From: Pirellulaceae bacterium
GTDB lineage: Bacteria > Planctomycetota > Planctomycetia > Pirellulales > Pirellulaceae
Length of the DNA stretch: 57,637 nucleotides
Assembly: GCA_024102795.1 (NCBI GenBank)
Contig: JAGFJK010000171.1
Location: 1 to 57,637, forward strand
Reading direction: 5' to 3'
Positions within the stretch are counted from its first letter, which is position 1; the number at the start of each line of letters is the position of its first letter. The position numbers and the translations under genes were made by a program. This document shows positions 46,685-55,750 of the stretch, piece after piece. Below the pieces are notes generated by a model. That model was not told the origin of the DNA. It was given only the letters and a program-made list of their open reading frames with translations, and did no database searches.

Positions 46685-46776
46685 GGTCCAGTTATCCAGA
46701 TACGTTGGGCCGTCGTCAAGAAAGCTGTCCTTGCGAGGACCCTGAGACCGGAACCCAAGTTTCCGAGGAGGTCGCC

Positions 46777-47202
46777 ATGGCTGAAAAGTTGGCTGCACGT
46801 CCGGAACCGGCGGTGGTGGCGTACAACGCCAGCCTGGACCGCTGCACGCGACAGCCGGGATTTCTCGACCGTTTCTACGAGCTGTTCCTGGCTTCCAGCG
46901 AGGAAGTGCGGGAGAAGTTCCGGGAGACCAATTTCGAACGGCAGAAGGAGGCCCTCCGCATGTCGCTGTACATGATGATGACGGCCCACGAGTGGTCGGT
47001 CGAATGCGATGCGCATCTGGAGGAGATCGCCGAGCGGCACAGCCGGCGACAGCTCAACATCCCGCCCCACCTGTACGATCTCTGGTTGCACTGCCTGCTG
47101 CGGGCGGTCGGCGAGTGCGATCCGGCCTACGGCGAGGACGTCGAGGCGGCCTGGATACGCGTCCTGCAGCCGAGCATCGACCTGTTGAAGTCGCGCTATT
47201 GA
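46777..47202 (+). CDS. Single-domain globin
   Basis: A 141-residue helical protein that fits a globin: FLDRFYELFLASSEEVREKF (A-B-C helices), MSLYMMMTAHEW (E helix) and IAERHSRRQLNIPPHLYDLW, where the His of ERHSRR is the likely proximal haem ligand. There is no reductase domain. ATG 46777 has GAGGAGG six bases upstream. It stands between the NXR-type operon and the NO reductase, so NO binding, sensing or dioxygenation is the reasonable guess. Haem binding is inferred. Confidence 0.75.
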   Translation: MAEKLAARPEPAVVAYNASLDRCTRQPGFLDRFYELFLASSEEVREKFRETNFERQKEALRMSLYMMMTAHEWSVECDAHLEEIAERHSRRQLNIPPHLYDLWLHCLLRAVGECDPAYGEDVEAAWIRVLQPSIDLLKSRY

Positions 47203-47227
47203 CGCGGGACGGCCCGCTCTCCAATAC

Positions 47228-47261
47228 TGCACCTTGACGTGCACAATTTGATCCGTATATT
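47228..47261 (+). promoter_or_regulatory. Promoter of the NO reductase operon with overlapping inverted repeat
   Basis: TTGACG at 47234-47239 and TATATT at 47256-47261, spaced 16 bp, lie 84 bp ahead of the ATG. The same -10 hexamer and spacing are used by the divergent NXR-type operon. TGCAC-N6-GTGCA at 47228-47243 spans the -35. Confidence 0.6.
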
Positions 47262-47344
47262 GAAGCGGAATCGAATGTCCTGTTTCTGGGGTGCGGGAAC
47301 CTGGCCGCGAGCTGCGGCCGACAGAGCGGTGGGAGCAGCCAGCG

Positions 47345-49594
47345 ATGAGCATGAAAGCGTTATGGATCTACTTTGTCCTGGTGATGGTGGTCTCGTTTTC
47401 GGTCCTGGGCTGGATCGGGACCCGGATCTATCAGGAAGCGCCGCCGATCCCCCGGCAGATCGTGACGACCGACGGAACGGTGCTGGTGGGCGAGGGACAG
47501 ATCACCGCCGGGCAGAACGTCTGGCAGGCGCTGGGCGGCATGGAGGTCGGTTCGGTCTGGGGGCACGGCAGCTACGTCGCGCCCGATTGGACGGCCGATT
47601 GGCTGCATCGCGAGGCCGTGTTGATCCTCGACCGCTGGGCGGCCAGCGAGTTCCGTGCGAAGTATGACGAGCTGGAGAGCGAGCAGCAGGCCCAGCTTCG
47701 CGCCCGGTTGACCGAAATCATGCGCGAAAACACCTACGATCCGGACACGGGCATCGTGACGATCGACCCGTTGCGGGCCGAGGCGTTCGAGGCGAACCTG
47801 GCGCATTACAGCCAGGTGTTTTCCCAGGGCAATCCCGACTACGCGATCCCGGCCGGCGCGGTGACCGACGGCCAGCGACTCAGAAACCTCGCGGCGTTCT
47901 TCTTCTGGACCTCGTGGGCCGCCTCGACCAATCGCCCCGGCGACCACATCACGTACACACACAACTGGCCGCACGAACCGCTGGTGGGCAACCGGCCCAC
48001 GGGCGAAGCGGTGGTCTGGACCGGAGTCAGCATCATTCTGCTGCTGGCGGGCATTTCCGCCCTGGCCTGGTTCTATGCCGCTCGGCGCGAGGAATCGGAG
48101 CCCGGCGCTCCGCCGCCCGGCGATCCGCTGGGCACCTGGCAGGCCACTCCGTCGCAACGGGCCACCGTCAAGTATTTCTGGGTGGTGGCGGCGCTGATCC
48201 TGGTGCAGATGCTGCTGGGCGTGGTCACGGCGCATTACGGCGTGGAGGGGGACGGTTTCTACGGGTTTCCGCTTTCCGAGTGGCTGCCCTACAGCGTGAC
48301 GCGGACCTGGCACATTCAGATGGGCCTGTTCTGGATCGCCACCGCCTGGCTGGCCGCGGGGCTGTTCATTGGCCCCCTGGTCAGCGACGGGGAGCCCGCG
48401 GGCCAGCGCCTGGGTGTCAACGTGCTGTTCGTCGCACTGCTGGTGGTGGTCGTCGGTTCGCTGGCCGGCCAGTGGCTCAGCGTCCAGAACCAACTGACCG
48501 ACACCGTGTCGTTCTACTTTGGGCATCAGGGGTACGAGTACGTCGACCTGGGCCGCTTCTGGCAGATCGCGCTCATGGCGGGACTGCTGCTGTGGCTGGT
48601 GCTGATGATCCGCGCTCTGTGGCCGGCGCTGAAGAAGCCCGGCGAGCAGAAGCAACTGGTCGCCTTGCTGGCCGTCTCGACGGCGGCGATCGCCTTGTTC
48701 TACGGCGCCGGCCTGACGTGGGGGCAGCATACGCACCTGTCGATCGTCGAGTACTGGCGGTGGTGGGTCGTGCACTTGTGGGTCGAAGGGTTTTTTGAAG
48801 TCTTCGCCACCACGGTGATCGCCTTTGTATTCATGCGTTTGAACCTGATTCGACCAGGAGTCGCGGCGGCCGCGGCCCTGCTCTCGGCCACGATCTTCCT
48901 CTCGGGCGGCATCATCGGCACCTGCCACCACCTGTACTTCTCCGGTACGCCGACGGTGGCCCTGGCCTGGGGCTCGGTCTTCAGCGCCCTGGAGGTCGTG
49001 CCGCTGGTGCTGGTCGGTTTCGATGCCACGGAAGACCTGCGCCGTTCGCGCGCGTCCGTCTGGGTAAAGCGATACAAGTGGCCGATCTACTTTTTCGTCG
49101 CGGTGGCCTTCTGGAACATGGTCGGCGCGGGATTGTTCGGCTTCATGATCAACCCGCCGATCGCCCTGTACTACATGCAGGGACTCAATACGACCCCGGT
49201 CCACGGCCACGCGGCCCTGTTCGGAGTGTACGGCATGCTGGGCATCGGTTTGACGCTGGTCTGCCTCCGCGTCCTGCTGCCGCAGCGCGAGTGGAAAGAC
49301 GGCCTGCTGAAGTTTTCGTTCTGGGCGCTCAACGGCGGTCTGCTGGCGATGTGCGTACTGAGCCTGTTGCCGGTGGGCCTGCTGCAGACCTGGGCGTCGG
49401 TCGAACACGGCTACTGGTACGCCCGCAGCGCCGAGTTCATGCAGACGCCGCTGTTGCAGTCGCTGCGCTGGATGCGCGTGCCGGGCGACACGGTATTCTT
49501 TCTCGGAGCGGTCGCCCTGGTGGTCTTCATCGCGGGGTTGAAGACGGGCCATTCGTTTCGTGAATCAGACCCTAACCGCGAGGAGACTCGTTGA
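47345..49594 (+). CDS. norZ: Quinol-dependent nitric oxide reductase (qNOR)
   Basis: A 749-residue single-chain NO reductase: a NorC-like N-terminal part without its own haem c, fused to the NorB core. It reduces NO to N2O with quinol at the membrane. Haem and iron ligands can be placed: TWHIQMGLFW, the WWVVHLWVEGFFEVF segment with FeB His and Glu, GTCHHLYFSG with the His pair, and TPVHGHAALFGVYG with the haem ligands. Typical N-terminal signs are QNVWQALGGMEVGSVWGHGSYVAPDW (in parts: WQALGGMEVGSVWGHG, SYVAPDWTADWLHR). ATG 47345 follows GGGAG; a second ATG is at 47351. It overlaps the cupin gene by one base. Confidence 0.97.
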   Translation: MSMKALWIYFVLVMVVSFSVLGWIGTRIYQEAPPIPRQIVTTDGTVLVGEGQITAGQNVWQALGGMEVGSVWGHGSYVAPDWTADWLHREAVLILDRWAASEFRAKYDELESEQQAQLRARLTEIMRENTYDPDTGIVTIDPLRAEAFEANLAHYSQVFSQGNPDYAIPAGAVTDGQRLRNLAAFFFWTSWAASTNRPGDHITYTHNWPHEPLVGNRPTGEAVVWTGVSIILLLAGISALAWFYAARREESEPGAPPPGDPLGTWQATPSQRATVKYFWVVAALILVQMLLGVVTAHYGVEGDGFYGFPLSEWLPYSVTRTWHIQMGLFWIATAWLAAGLFIGPLVSDGEPAGQRLGVNVLFVALLVVVVGSLAGQWLSVQNQLTDTVSFYFGHQGYEYVDLGRFWQIALMAGLLLWLVLMIRALWPALKKPGEQKQLVALLAVSTAAIALFYGAGLTWGQHTHLSIVEYWRWWVVHLWVEGFFEVFATTVIAFVFMRLNLIRPGVAAAAALLSATIFLSGGIIGTCHHLYFSGTPTVALAWGSVFSALEVVPLVLVGFDATEDLRRSRASVWVKRYKWPIYFFVAVAFWNMVGAGLFGFMINPPIALYYMQGLNTTPVHGHAALFGVYGMLGIGLTLVCLRVLLPQREWKDGLLKFSFWALNGGLLAMCVLSLLPVGLLQTWASVEHGYWYARSAEFMQTPLLQSLRWMRVPGDTVFFLGAVALVVFIAGLKTGHSFRESDPNREETR

Positions 49595-49920
49595 TGGCGA
49601 TTCCCCATGCCGGTCCCGGCGAAGTGATTGATATTTCTTCCCTGGGCGAACGATTGCCGCAAGTCCAAACTGCGACCTTGGTGAAATCCGCCACGCTGGA
49701 GGTGCTGCGCCTGGTGTTGCCCGCCGGCAAGCGGATCGAGCCGCACTCGGTTCCGGGAGAAGTCACCGTCCAGTGCCTGGAGGGAACCGTGGATTTCGAA
49801 GTCCGCGGCCAGCAGCGCGTGTTGACGCCCGGCACGTTCCTGTACCTGGCGGGCGGCGACCAGCACGCGGTCCGGGCCGTGGAGGACTCCAGCCTGCTGG
49901 TGACCATTGTGCTGCGATGA
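49594..49920 (+). CDS. Small cupin-domain protein
   Basis: A 108-residue single cupin: KRIEPHSVPGEVTVQCLEGTV (split as IEPHSVPGE and VQCLEGTVDFEV), TPGTFLYLAGGDQHAV. A His and a Glu of the first cupin motif and His of the second could bind one metal. The ATG overlaps the NO reductase stop as TGATG, with GAGGAG upstream, so translation is coupled. Such cupins recur beside NO-related genes; its role is unknown, perhaps NO or metal sensing. Confidence 0.85.
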   Translation: MAIPHAGPGEVIDISSLGERLPQVQTATLVKSATLEVLRLVLPAGKRIEPHSVPGEVTVQCLEGTVDFEVRGQQRVLTPGTFLYLAGGDQHAVRAVEDSSLLVTIVLR

Positions 49921-49975
49921 ACAACACCGCTTCGGTGACAGGCAGCCTGACACTTCACGACGGGAGAGCACGAAG

Positions 49976-50701
49976 ATGCCGGAATTGAACCTGGATACGA
50001 CCGTTGGCCGCTGGGTGGCCGAGCGGCCCAACACGTCGCGCGTGTTCGAAGCCCTGCAGATCGACTACTGTTGCGGCGGAAATCAACCGCTCGGCCAGGC
50101 TTGTGCCGAGCGGCGATTGGATGCGGGTCAGGTGCTGCGACAGCTTGAACAGGCTGCGGAAGCTGCCGCCGGGGAGCCGGCCGAGCGCTGGGGCGACCGC
50201 TCGCTGGCCGAGCTTTGCGACCACATCGAGCGTACGCATCACGCCTACCTCAAGGAGGAGTTGCCGAGACTGCAGGCGATGATCGGCAAGGTGGTGGCGG
50301 CCCACGCCGCGAACCATCCGGAACTGGCCGAGGTCCAACAGGCTTTCGCGGACCTGCAAGCCGAACTGGGGCCTCACATGTTCAAGGAAGAACGGATCTT
50401 GTTCCCCGCCATCCGCCAGTTGGAACAGTCCGCATCGCAGCTCGCCCTGCCGTTTGGCACGGTCGCCAATCCGATCCGCATGATGGAGCACGAGCACGAC
50501 AACGCGGGCACTGCCCTGTCCCGGATGCGCCGCGCGACCAGCGGCTACCGCGCTCCCGCGGACGCCTGCAACACGTACCGCGCCCTGCTGGACGGGCTGG
50601 CCCGGCTCGAACTGGACATGCACCAGCACGTGCACAAGGAGAACAATATCCTGTTCCCGCGGGCGATCGAGCGGGAACACTCGCTGGAGAGCGTGATCTA
50701 G
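49976..50701 (+). CDS. RIC/ScdA-type di-iron protein for repair of iron-sulfur clusters
   Basis: A 241-residue protein with an N-terminal DUF542/ScdA_N domain (IDYCCGGNQPLGQAC, Cys32-33) and a C-terminal hemerythrin-like domain whose His and Glu ligands lie in CDHIERTHHAYLKEEL, HMFKEERILFPAI, MMEHEHDNAG and HVHKENNILFPRA. RIC proteins restore iron-sulfur clusters damaged by NO or oxidants. ATG 49976 follows GGGAGAGCACGAAG. It is the last gene of the norZ-cupin-RIC operon, directly protecting the cluster-rich NXR-type complex encoded next door. Confidence 0.94.
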   Translation: MPELNLDTTVGRWVAERPNTSRVFEALQIDYCCGGNQPLGQACAERRLDAGQVLRQLEQAAEAAAGEPAERWGDRSLAELCDHIERTHHAYLKEELPRLQAMIGKVVAAHAANHPELAEVQQAFADLQAELGPHMFKEERILFPAIRQLEQSASQLALPFGTVANPIRMMEHEHDNAGTALSRMRRATSGYRAPADACNTYRALLDGLARLELDMHQHVHKENNILFPRAIEREHSLESVI

Positions 50702-50789
50702 TTCTGTCGCCCCATGTTGGACGTACGTCGTCGCCCCTTGTAGCCCGAAGCGTAACCGAGGGAGGCCCTTTGACACACTCGCTTGGTGG

Positions 50790-50930
50790 GAGATCGTGCA
50801 GCTTTTAAGTTGCTTTGGGTATGGAACTCCGGATGATGAACCAATGGTCAGCTCGACTTCGCCGAGCCCCCCTCACAATACTTCTGGCCCCCTCCCCGCT
50901 TCGGGGAGGGCTGGGGAGGGGCCTGCGGAA
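50790..50930 (-). repeat. Dispersed ~150-bp repeat element, degenerate copy 3
   Basis: Both ends match copy 2 (AGATCGTGCAGCTTTTAAGT on one side, GGGGAGGGCTGGGGAGGGGC on the other) but the middle has diverged. It is inverted relative to copy 4, 158 bp away. Confidence 0.65.
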
Positions 50931-51087
50931 CTATGAAGCAAATCAAGGGGCTCAATTCGCACATGGCCACTCGCGGGACGCGGCTTTCGGACGAGTCGAA
51001 CATCAATTTGAGGATCTGAATTGATGAGTGCGACAGGTGTTAGGTGATTCCATCGGGTGCCAGGTGCGTCAAAACAAGATGCACAAG

Positions 51088-51235
51088 AGCCCCTCCCCAG
51101 CCCTCCCCGGAAGCCGGGGAGGGAGCCAGAAGGATTTCCAGGGGGAGCGATTGCCGAGGCGCAGGCCGTCCAACTTTCCCTCGGTTGTAACGGCAACTTC
51201 CCTCTTTAAAACAACTCAAAAACTGCACGATCTCC
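51088..51235 (+). repeat. Dispersed ~150-bp repeat element, copy 4
   Basis: CCTCCCCGGAAGCCGGGGAG, GCCAGAAGGATTTCCAGG, CGGTTGTAACGGCAACTTCC and AAAACAACTCAAAAACTGCA follow the same order as in copies 1 and 2. The whole gap 50702-51315 holds no gene; these two copies fill about half of it. Confidence 0.82.
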
Positions 51236-51315
51236 TTGCGCGTCGGGCGATATGTGGGCGATATGTGAAGCTGAAGTGGCGCTGTCCTATCCGGACAGGC
51301 CCTGCGTTCGCCGCG

Positions 51316-54300
51316 TTACTTCAGCGATTCCAGGTACGCCACCAGGTCGGCCAGTTGTGCCGGGGTCAGGTTGTGGATCAGTCCCTCGGGCATCATCGAG
51401 AGCGGCTGCCGCACCCGCTGCTCGATTTCCGCGATCGGGATGTCGCGAGCCAGCCCAGTCGCCTCGCGGATCCGCACCGTGTCCGCGCTTTCGCCGACCA
51501 CGAAGCCCGTGAGCACCCGCCCGGAGTCCGTGACAAACGTGTAGGTGTCGAAACCCTGGGCGATCTTGGCGCTGGGTTTCAGGATCGATTCGAACAACTC
51601 CGCCCGCTTGTAACGTTTGCCAATGTCCACCAGGTGCGGGCCCTTCGGCGTCTGGCCATCGGCGTAGGTGTGGCACGCAGTGCAGGATTGGCTGGTGAAC
51701 AGTTGCCGGCCGCGGTCGGCCTGGCCCTCGGCGCTCAAGGCCTGGGCAAGCGCTTGCTCAGGCGGCATGTTGGCAATCAACCGCGTGTCCTGGGGATCGA
51801 CTTTCGGCAGGGCGATCGGCGCCTGAGGCTCGTCGGTGCCGGCGACCGCCGCCGCGGTCAGGCCCTGGAGCCGGACCTGAAAGCGCTCGAGCTCGCCGAG
51901 CAGAAACGCCGACGCCTCTTCCTGGCCTTCCGCCAAGGCAGTCCGCACCACCGCTTCGATCCGCGGACTGGCCGACCACTTCTGACGATCGAAGTACGGG
52001 CCGCTGGTATCCGGCCGGGTACCCCACCAGCCGCTCGTGTACGGTCCCTCGCGATGGTACAAGCGGATCAGCGTGCTGAACAACTGCCGGCGCGCCGCCT
52101 GCTCGCGGGTGGTGCCAAGCTGCCGCACCAGGCCTTCCACGGCGGGCTGTTCGTGCATCTGGCTCAGCGCCCGCAGCGCTCCGTCGCGGTACGGCCCACT
52201 CAGCGCGGCTAGGCAGGCGTCCACGGCCCGCAGGTCCACCAGGGCCTGCACGGCCAGGTGCGGTTCGACTCGCCCCGCGTCCGGCTGCGCGTGGGCTGGC
52301 ACATCGCCGTCAATCGTTGGTGGCGTGCTGCGGACGGTCAACGGCAGAATCCGCTGGGCGGCTTCCACTCGTCCCAGGCGCCCCAGGCTGATCAGCGCCT
52401 GAGCCCGCACGCGCGGGTTGTTGTCGCCAAGCGCCGTCAAGAACGGTTCCAACGGCAGTTCGTCCAGTTGCCCGCGCCGGTCGGTAAGTGCCCTCAACGC
52501 GAACTCGCGCACCGACTCGTCCGCGGCCAGCTCCAGCAGCGTGTTGTGTGCGTCGCGCTCATCCAGTTGAGCCAACGTAAAGATCGCCGCCACTCGACCA
52601 TGCAACGGCGCGCTTCCGTCGGCTGCCACGCCGGCCAGCAGTCGGCTGCGAGCTGGATCGCGCCCGCGGCGCAGCAGTTCCCGCTGGCTGTGCAGACGGT
52701 AGACGGCGCTGGGCGAGGCGTGCCAGGCCACGAGCTGCTGGTCGGCGGCCGCCCGCAAGTCGGGGAACGGCTTGGGCAGGAAATCGCGGGGAGTAATCTG
52801 CGCGACGAAGCCCACATCGGGACCGGTGTAATCGAAATTGCCGTTTTTCCAACTGGCCACATACATCCGCCCGCTGCCGTCGCAGTCAATATCGGTCGGC
52901 CGCGGGATCTTCAGGAACAATTCCTGGTGCGCGTCGAACGTGGGTCCGGCGGCGGGCAGATTGTGCCGGTAGACTTCGCTCCGTCCCCAGTCGCAGGTGT
53001 AGACGGCGTCGCCGAACGGCCGCGGCCAGCGGGTATCGTGAAAGTACATGCCGCCGCAGCCCGAACCGCCGCCGTAGTCGGCCAGCGGCGGCATGATCTC
53101 GTCGGCAAAGTTCATGTACAGCGAGGGATAACCGTACTGCGCCGTCTGGATTACGTGGCTCAAACGCACGTTCCATCCGCCGCCGTCATTGGTGTTGTCG
53201 CGCGTGAAGATATTCATGTAGAGGTCGATGCACACATCCAGGATGTTGCGCAGCCCCCAGGCGTAGATCTCCAGCTCGGTGCCGTCGGGCCGCACGCGAA
53301 CCACGCCCCCGCCACGGCGGCTCAGCACATTGCCAGCGGCGTCTTCGGCGCGAGTGAAGCCAAAGTCGCCGACCGCGATGTAGATCCAGCCGTCGATTCC
53401 CAGGCGGATTCCGTTGGTCGTGTGATCGGCCCCTCGCTTCTCGACGAAGTCCGTGCTGAGGCCCTGGACCAGCACCTGGCTGCGGTCGGCCACGCCGTCC
53501 AGGTCGTCGTCGTGATACACGCTCAGCAGCGGCGGATGCAGCACCCACAGCGAACCCTGGTCGTAGATCAGTCCGCGCGGGTGGTCCATCGTGGCGAACA
53601 CGTTGATCTGGTCCGCTCGGCCGTCGCCATCCAGGTCCCGGCAGCGCAGCACCTTGCCGCGCCCGGGCTGCTTGCCCAACGAACCCTGCTCGTCCACGCC
53701 CACGAACAGTTCGCCGGTTGGCGCGGCGGCCAGGCAGACCGGATAGTTCACTTGCGGCGGGGTGCCGAACAGGGTGACGTCGAAGCCGGCCGGCGCCGTG
53801 ACGTCGACAATCGAAGCCGCCGATCCCGCGTCGCCACCGCTGACGCCTTCCGGCAATGGCGGCAACTTGTCGGCGTACGCTTCGAACTCCCAGAAACTGC
53901 CCCACACTCCGGTGCTCGATCCCAGAAAGGTCACTCGCAGGTGCCGCGCGTCCAGCGGCTGGAACTCGTGCGGTGTGACGCGCGCCGCTTGCGTGTTCGC
54001 CGACTGATCCACGATCGTCCGCCAGGCCTGGCCGTCCACCGACGCCTCGGCCTTGTAGCGATACGCGACATTGTCCTTTTCCCAATGAATCCGCAGCGAA
54101 GCAACGCGCTGCTGGGCGCCCAGGTCGACCTGCCACCAGGAACCCGTCTGTCCGCCGGAGGCACACCAGCGGCTGCGCAGGTTGCCGTCGTTGGCCTTGG
54201 ACGCCAGATTCTGCTTGCCGGTCTCTTCGCTGCTGGCCGTGGCCGGCTTGCCGAACGCCAGGTTACCCGCTCCGCAACATTGGGCGATCGCGGGCTGAGC

Positions 54301-55164
54301 GCTTTCGATCGGAGCGGCCAGCAGCGACTGGATCCGCGCGTTCGTGGCTTCGTCCGCCGGGCGGAACTCGCCGTCTTGCAGGCGATTCACGGCCCACAGC
54401 AAGCCGCGCGTCACCATGTCCAGGTACCTGGGCTCGGCCATCGTTTCGTTGTAATGGCCGATCGTGGTGGCGAACACGCGCCCCTGGCCGTACTGGTTCG
54501 TCCACACGCAGACCTGAGGCTGGTTGTCCTCCTGCCGGCGAGCGTGCGCCAGGGGCGTGGCGGTGGGAAAGACGCGCACCGAGTGGTACAGCTCGCCCTT
54601 GGGAACCGTCCAGCGCGGGCCGAAGTCCCGCATGATCGGATGCTCGGCCGCCAGATTCTCGACGGTATAGGCATAATGCGGGCCGTGTCCAGGCGATTGC
54701 AGTCCGACAAACTCAAACCACTGATCCGTGCCCACGCGGTACGAGTGCATGGCGCAGTGGATGAGCACGGCGGGCAAGCCCTCGCGGTGAGGCTTCAGAA
54801 TGCGTTCCACCCACGCCGGATCGGTCACGTGGGAAAAGCACTCGTTGTGAACCACCACGTCAAACCCGTCGGCCCAGTCCCTGTCCTCATAGACCGGCAG
54901 CCTGGTGTCCGTCGTCTTGCCGCCTTGCTGCACGATCGTCCACTGGACGTTCGCTCGAGCGGAAATCCCCTGCGGCAGGATCAGCTTCTGGCGGTCGTAG
55001 TCATGGCAGCAGCCGCCCGTGATCAGCAACGCCCGGATCGGTTTGCCAGCGCTGTCCTGGTCTTTGGAGGACGGTTGCAGCGCCGGATCGGCAGCGCGCA
55101 GCAACAGGACCTGAAACAGAAGGAAGGCGAGTGGGACAATGGTCCCGCGACGAAGTGGCTGCAT
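51316..55164 (-). CDS. Giant exported ThuA / F5-8C / PVC-type haem-binding / HEAT / cytochrome c protein
   Basis: A 1282-residue planctomycete-type multidomain protein. A signal peptide (IVPLAFLLFQVLLLRAADP) leads to a ThuA-like domain (RALLITGGCCHDY, about 40-290), an F5/8 type C carbohydrate-binding domain (GSWWQVDLGAQQRVASLRI, about 330-470), a PVC-type propeller (GLIYDQGSLWVLHPPLL, RDNTNDGGGWNVRLSHV), HEAT repeats (NPRVRAQALISLGRLG) and a C-terminal c-type haem site CTACH. ATG 55164 starts the signal peptide. Relatives are thought to oxidise sugars in the periplasm or outside; the substrate is unknown. The Uma2-family gene lies 19 bp upstream on the same strand. Confidence 0.9.
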   Translation of the reverse strand: MQPLRRGTIVPLAFLLFQVLLLRAADPALQPSSKDQDSAGKPIRALLITGGCCHDYDRQKLILPQGISARANVQWTIVQQGGKTTDTRLPVYEDRDWADGFDVVVHNECFSHVTDPAWVERILKPHREGLPAVLIHCAMHSYRVGTDQWFEFVGLQSPGHGPHYAYTVENLAAEHPIMRDFGPRWTVPKGELYHSVRVFPTATPLAHARRQEDNQPQVCVWTNQYGQGRVFATTIGHYNETMAEPRYLDMVTRGLLWAVNRLQDGEFRPADEATNARIQSLLAAPIESAQPAIAQCCGAGNLAFGKPATASSEETGKQNLASKANDGNLRSRWCASGGQTGSWWQVDLGAQQRVASLRIHWEKDNVAYRYKAEASVDGQAWRTIVDQSANTQAARVTPHEFQPLDARHLRVTFLGSSTGVWGSFWEFEAYADKLPPLPEGVSGGDAGSAASIVDVTAPAGFDVTLFGTPPQVNYPVCLAAAPTGELFVGVDEQGSLGKQPGRGKVLRCRDLDGDGRADQINVFATMDHPRGLIYDQGSLWVLHPPLLSVYHDDDLDGVADRSQVLVQGLSTDFVEKRGADHTTNGIRLGIDGWIYIAVGDFGFTRAEDAAGNVLSRRGGGVVRVRPDGTELEIYAWGLRNILDVCIDLYMNIFTRDNTNDGGGWNVRLSHVIQTAQYGYPSLYMNFADEIMPPLADYGGGSGCGGMYFHDTRWPRPFGDAVYTCDWGRSEVYRHNLPAAGPTFDAHQELFLKIPRPTDIDCDGSGRMYVASWKNGNFDYTGPDVGFVAQITPRDFLPKPFPDLRAAADQQLVAWHASPSAVYRLHSQRELLRRGRDPARSRLLAGVAADGSAPLHGRVAAIFTLAQLDERDAHNTLLELAADESVREFALRALTDRRGQLDELPLEPFLTALGDNNPRVRAQALISLGRLGRVEAAQRILPLTVRSTPPTIDGDVPAHAQPDAGRVEPHLAVQALVDLRAVDACLAALSGPYRDGALRALSQMHEQPAVEGLVRQLGTTREQAARRQLFSTLIRLYHREGPYTSGWWGTRPDTSGPYFDRQKWSASPRIEAVVRTALAEGQEEASAFLLGELERFQVRLQGLTAAAVAGTDEPQAPIALPKVDPQDTRLIANMPPEQALAQALSAEGQADRGRQLFTSQSCTACHTYADGQTPKGPHLVDIGKRYKRAELFESILKPSAKIAQGFDTYTFVTDSGRVLTGFVVGESADTVRIREATGLARDIPIAEIEQRVRQPLSMMPEGLIHNLTPAQLADLVAYLESLK

Positions 55165-55183
55165 GGTGATCCGTTGTCTGAAG

Positions 55184-55750
55184 TCATACGTCAGGGAACA
55201 ACTCGGCGCAAGGCAGCTCCTGGCCGGCCCAGGCGACGCGGTCACGGCGGCCAAGGACTGTGACCTGGGCATAGCTCGCCAGCGCCGGTTGGCACTCGCG
55301 GTGCACCACAAGCTGGCCACGTTCCGGCAGTGCCAGCCAATACTGCGACACGCCGGCGGCGGCGTAAATCGCGGCCTTGGCCTTGTCCAGCTCTTCCGTC
55401 GTAATGGCCACTTCCACGACCAGCTCGGCATTCGTGGGATGGGCCGAGCGATAGTCGTCGCGGGAACCCGCCACGACCGCGAGGTCCGCCTCCGGCTCGG
55501 AGTCGACCAGCGTCAACGGCTGTTCAACCCGCAAGGTTTGATCGGGAGCCAGCCGAGCCCGCAGCCAGTCGGCCAGGAATTCGACGGTCCAGGTATGCAG
55601 CGGCGACTTACCCATTTTGCGCACCACGATACCCGCCAGCAGCTCGGTCCGTTCCGGAATGATGCCCGTTTCGCAAAGCGAATGATACTGCTGGATGTTC
55701 AGCAGCAGGGCCGCCTGGCGGACGCCGGGAATGTCGAGAACCGACGACAT
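55184..55750 (-). CDS. Uma2 family (DUF820) putative restriction-endonuclease-fold protein
   Basis: A 188-residue PD-(D/E)XK-type protein. ERTELLAGIVVRKMG at the start, EPEADLAVV with Asp, and ELVVEVAITT with the E-x-A pair match the Uma2 pattern, followed by KAAIYAAAGVSQYWLALPE. This family is expanded in planctomycetes and cyanobacteria and its biological role is unclear. ATG 55750 is set by the family N-terminus. It lies 19 bp before the giant PVC-type gene. Confidence 0.88.
   Translation of the reverse strand: MSSVLDIPGVRQAALLLNIQQYHSLCETGIIPERTELLAGIVVRKMGKSPLHTWTVEFLADWLRARLAPDQTLRVEQPLTLVDSEPEADLAVVAGSRDDYRSAHPTNAELVVEVAITTEELDKAKAAIYAAAGVSQYWLALPERGQLVVHRECQPALASYAQVTVLGRRDRVAWAGQELPCAELFPDV

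Noticed and set aside
41076-46745. A 1889-codon open frame on the plus strand
   Set aside because: It is the antisense mirror of the NXR-type alpha, beta and gamma genes in high-GC DNA. Its product is His/Arg/Pro-rich with no family signature.
47360-49552. A 730-codon minus-strand frame across norZ
   Set aside because: Mirror of the NO reductase coding sequence; Gln/His/Arg-rich composition typical of shadow frames.
52258-55263. A 1001-codon open frame opposite the giant PVC-type gene
   Set aside because: Antisense shadow; low-complexity, no motif, no ribosome-binding site.
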